Source of the DNA: Sinanaerobacter sp. ZZT-01
Lineage (GTDB): Bacteria > Bacillota > Clostridia > Peptostreptococcales > Anaerovoracaceae
DNA: 64,000 bases
NCBI RefSeq assembly: GCF_035621135.1
Contig: NZ_CP141728.1
Span: 3,038,001-3,102,000 of the forward strand
Reading direction: 5' to 3'
A program made the position numbers and the translations under genes. The notes beneath the pieces are model-generated. The model saw nothing but the letters and a program-made list of their open reading frames with translations. It was not told the DNA's origin and searched no databases. Positions 62,270-64,000 of the stretch are shown piece by piece. How positions within the stretch are numbered: position 1 is the first letter of the stretch; each line of letters begins with the position of its first letter.

Positions 62270-62320
62270 AAAAAAAAAGGCTTTTCATATCAGTGCCAAA
62301 CGGCAACAATACCAAAAGCC
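62270..62320 (-). terminator. Leader terminator (attenuator) upstream of the PII-antiporter operon
   Basis: On the minus strand GGCTTTTGGT pairs with ATGAAAAGCC around an inner TGCC/GGCA hairpin, followed by nine T. It lies 55 bp upstream of the first gene, so it could be an intrinsic terminator in a regulated leader. The RNA preceding it (AGAACCGTCTGGAAAAGCAG) could form alternative pairs, but I recognise no riboswitch class. Confidence 0.6.
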
Positions 62321-62448
62321 CTTCTGCTTTTCCAGACGGTTCTTTTATTCTTTATTTTTAACTATATATTTAGTGTATCACAAGCCAATCAGCAAAGCAA
62401 ATTGAAACACTATAGCGGAACTTCGGATCAACATAAGATAAAAGAACT

Positions 62449-62622
62449 TTATGTCTTCGGTACGAAAAATTTCTTCCAGCTTATCAAAATCAATTCTACA
62501 ATATTTCTATTTGTACAAAAAACCTGATACGATTCAAGCAATCGTTTTGCTTCCTCTATTAATGAAGGAAGACCACGAATTGTCCCATATTGAAATAAGT
62601 CTTGCCATAAGTGGTAATCGCT
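62449..62622 (-). pseudogene. Possible decayed coding fragment
   Basis: A minus-strand frame reads DYHLWQDLFQYGTIRGLPSL, then IEEAKRLLESYQVFCTNRNI and a stop. It has good helix periodicity but no start codon. No family was recognised. The overlapping plus-strand frame (62451-62738) looks less protein-like. The rest of the 62321-62801 gap shows nothing. Confidence 0.28.
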
Positions 62623-62801
62623 TTATTAAGACAGTGCAGAAAATCAGCATAAGGGAAAGACTTCCAGTACCAGTACAGATTCGTTTTATAGCTATTGTAG
62701 CAGACTCTTTTCTATACTACAATATAAACAAAGCATAACAAACATAGCAGCTTATATATTAGTTTGTTTTATATAGGTTGTATTTTAAAAAGGTGGTTTT
62801 C

Positions 62802-63719
62802 ATGAAAAATACTACAAAAGCATATTTAGCAATCACTCTCCAATCACTCATTATCGGTTTTTCTTTTTTATTTGTAAAAATAGCCCTTCGAAATGCTGAT
62901 ACGATATCTTTACTTGCTCACAGATTTACATTGGCTGCACTTTGTATCTGTATTTATAGGTTTTTTAATCCGGGTAAAATTATTGTTAAGCGTGTAGATT
63001 GGTTAAAAATTATTCCATTTAGCTTTGCTTATCCGATTTCCTTTTTTCTGTTCCAAACGCTTGGACTGAAAATAATATCATCTTCCGAAGCAGGAATAGT
63101 ACAAGCCATCGCTCCGATTTTAACACTGATTGCCGCCAGAATTATATTAAAAGAGCAAATAAAAAATTTGCAAAAAGTTTTTATACTTATTTCTGTGTCC
63201 GGTGTGGTCTACATCAACGTATTAAACGGTTTTAATCTTAGCAATTACAGTTACTTTGGCTTTCTATTTATTTTTATGTCAGCAACATCATTTGCGATTT
63301 ACAATGTGCTGACCAAAAAGTTATCAAAGGATTATTCCGTATTTTCAATCGTATATGTCATGAGTATCACCGGTTGTATTGTATTTAACCTTATTTCTAT
63401 TTTCCTGCATATTATAAACGGTAATATTTCTTCTTATTTTGAACCATTTTCAGAGCCTTCTTTTGTTTGGGCGATTGTATATCTTGGGGTGATTTCATCT
63501 CTCCTAACATCTTTGCTTTCAACGTATGCCTTAGGAAAATTGGAAGCTACAAAGGTGGGCCTTTTTAGCAACGTATCAACGGTTGTTACAATCTTAGCAG
63601 GAACTGTCTTTTTGCACGAATCATTATACTATTATCATTACGTAGGAATTGTGGCAATTTTGGCTGGGACTATTGGATTCAATTTATTTAAGCTGCCTCA
63701 AAAGGATATTAGCAAGTAA
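62802..63719 (+). CDS. EamA/DMT-family transporter
   Basis: The 305-residue membrane protein has ten helices in two EamA halves: YLAITLQSLIIGFSFLFVKI, SSEAGIVQAIAPILTLIAAR, SATSFAIYNVLTKKLSK and LGKLEATKVGLFSNVSTVVT. Such proteins export metabolites or amino acids. The start was set 8 codons inside the longest frame, where AAGGTGGTTTTC precedes the ATG. It is monocistronic, followed by a terminator. Confidence 0.88.
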   Translation: MKNTTKAYLAITLQSLIIGFSFLFVKIALRNADTISLLAHRFTLAALCICIYRFFNPGKIIVKRVDWLKIIPFSFAYPISFFLFQTLGLKIISSSEAGIVQAIAPILTLIAARIILKEQIKNLQKVFILISVSGVVYINVLNGFNLSNYSYFGFLFIFMSATSFAIYNVLTKKLSKDYSVFSIVYVMSITGCIVFNLISIFLHIINGNISSYFEPFSEPSFVWAIVYLGVISSLLTSLLSTYALGKLEATKVGLFSNVSTVVTILAGTVFLHESLYYYHYVGIVAILAGTIGFNLFKLPQKDISK

Positions 63720-63763
63720 ACTAAACCAGTAATGTAGTCAGAACCTCTTCTAAAGCTACAATC

Positions 63764-63803
63764 AAAAAGCCTTATTCAATTTTATTTCGAATAAGACTTT
63801 TAC
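63764..63803 (+). terminator. Terminator of the EamA transporter gene
   Basis: Imperfect 13-bp stem AAAAGCCTTATTC/GAATAAGACTTTT followed by T-rich sequence. Confidence 0.65.
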
Positions 63804-63906
63804 TTATATTTATAATTATATCTATTTTCAGCTATTGATTGAGAAGTAAACGATTTTTCAGGTTCTTTTCATTCGTATGTTCTTTTCTATCTTGTTAATT
63901 TGTTTT

Positions 63907-64000
63907 TTAATATTTATTAGATACTGTATTATTTTCTTCTAAACCCATGTAACTTTCTTCTGCTGCCATTCCAATAGAAGCAGAAGTTTCTTTTCGAAGC
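63907..64000 (-). CDS. C-terminal end of a gene continuing past the right edge
   Basis: The minus-strand frame from the edge reads LRKETSASIGMAAEESYMGL, EENNTVSNKY and stops. It is too short to identify. The Ala/Glu-rich composition suggests a helical C-terminus. Confidence 0.45.
   Translation of the reverse strand, partial: LRKETSASIGMAAEESYMGLEENNTVSNKY

Noticed and set aside
62321-62440. Possible riboswitch aptamer before the antiporter attenuator
   Set aside because: I could not match it to Na+, Mn2+, guanidine or c-di-AMP riboswitch consensus by eye; only the terminator is reported.
62451-62738. 95-codon plus-strand frame
   Set aside because: No RBS and no family. The opposite strand reads more like a decayed protein, so neither is called as a gene.
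1-64000. CRISPR array
   Set aside because: No regularly spaced repeat series found; the only multi-copy short repeats are the toxin cassettes, the 76-bp pair and the att cores.

Overview
The window comes from a low-GC anaerobic Firmicute, most likely class Clostridia. The signs are strict-anaerobe acyl-CoA/Etf metabolism, FeoAB, a CIRCE-controlled htpG, Rrf2 and sigma-54 activators, a CotF-like spore coat protein and AT-rich codon use. The metabolic style is that of an amino-acid or acyl-CoA fermenter; genus is not decidable from sequence alone.

Layout. 1-14 kb: an acyl-CoA dehydrogenase fused to an EtfA FAD domain and a rubredoxin, with an Rrf2 regulator; a decayed toxin/SUKH-immunity island; tRNA-Ser(CGA); an M29 aminopeptidase; then a sigma-54 activator and a six-gene operon (crotonase, GntP permease, CaiB-type CoA-transferase, acyl-CoA dehydrogenase, EtfB, EtfA) preceded by a textbook -24/-12 promoter. 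The genes fit import of a hydroxy or unsaturated acid, CoA transfer, dehydration and Etf-linked reduction.

14.1-34.6 kb: the main discovery. A D,D-carboxypeptidase gene (dacF type) is split at its SXN active-site motif by an 18.9-kb element (15252-34120) flanked by a 13-bp direct repeat. A large serine recombinase lies 43 bp inside one end. Joining the ends at the repeat restores an uninterrupted 421-codon gene. The reconstructed attP has a 10-bp inverted repeat centred on a candidate AA crossover dinucleotide. Inside are an IS3 remnant, a 1982-residue secreted protein, an SLH protein, YefM/YoeB, three type I holin-like toxin/antisense-RNA loci, secreted proteins and lipoproteins sharing a duplicated upstream sequence, an M23 peptidase and a truncated MATE gene. 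The interior is decayed, whereas both dacF halves are open. This is either a recent insertion or a skin-like intervening element that is excised in a cell lineage.

34.7-40 kb: a CotF-like protein, an HD phosphohydrolase with an in-frame nested small gene, RNase Z, a TfoX C-terminal-domain protein, a second accessory patch (truncated SLH paralogue plus a fourth type I toxin locus) and a YdjM-like membrane protein. 40-46 kb: an N-acyl-amino-acid catabolic operon (M20 hydrolase, YfcC transporter, D-aminoacylase-like amidohydrolase) with an IclR regulator and a palindromic candidate operator. 45.7-50.2 kb: pdp, deoB, a metallophosphoesterase and rmuC. 50.2-52.3 kb: feoAB behind a 23-bp palindrome. 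52.3-59.1 kb: an LTA-synthase-like enzyme split into two overlapping ORFs, an ABC-F protein and CIRCE-controlled htpG. 59.3-64 kb: a Cys-rich surface or spore protein, a CPA2 antiporter co-transcribed with a PII-like protein behind an attenuator-like hairpin, and an EamA exporter.
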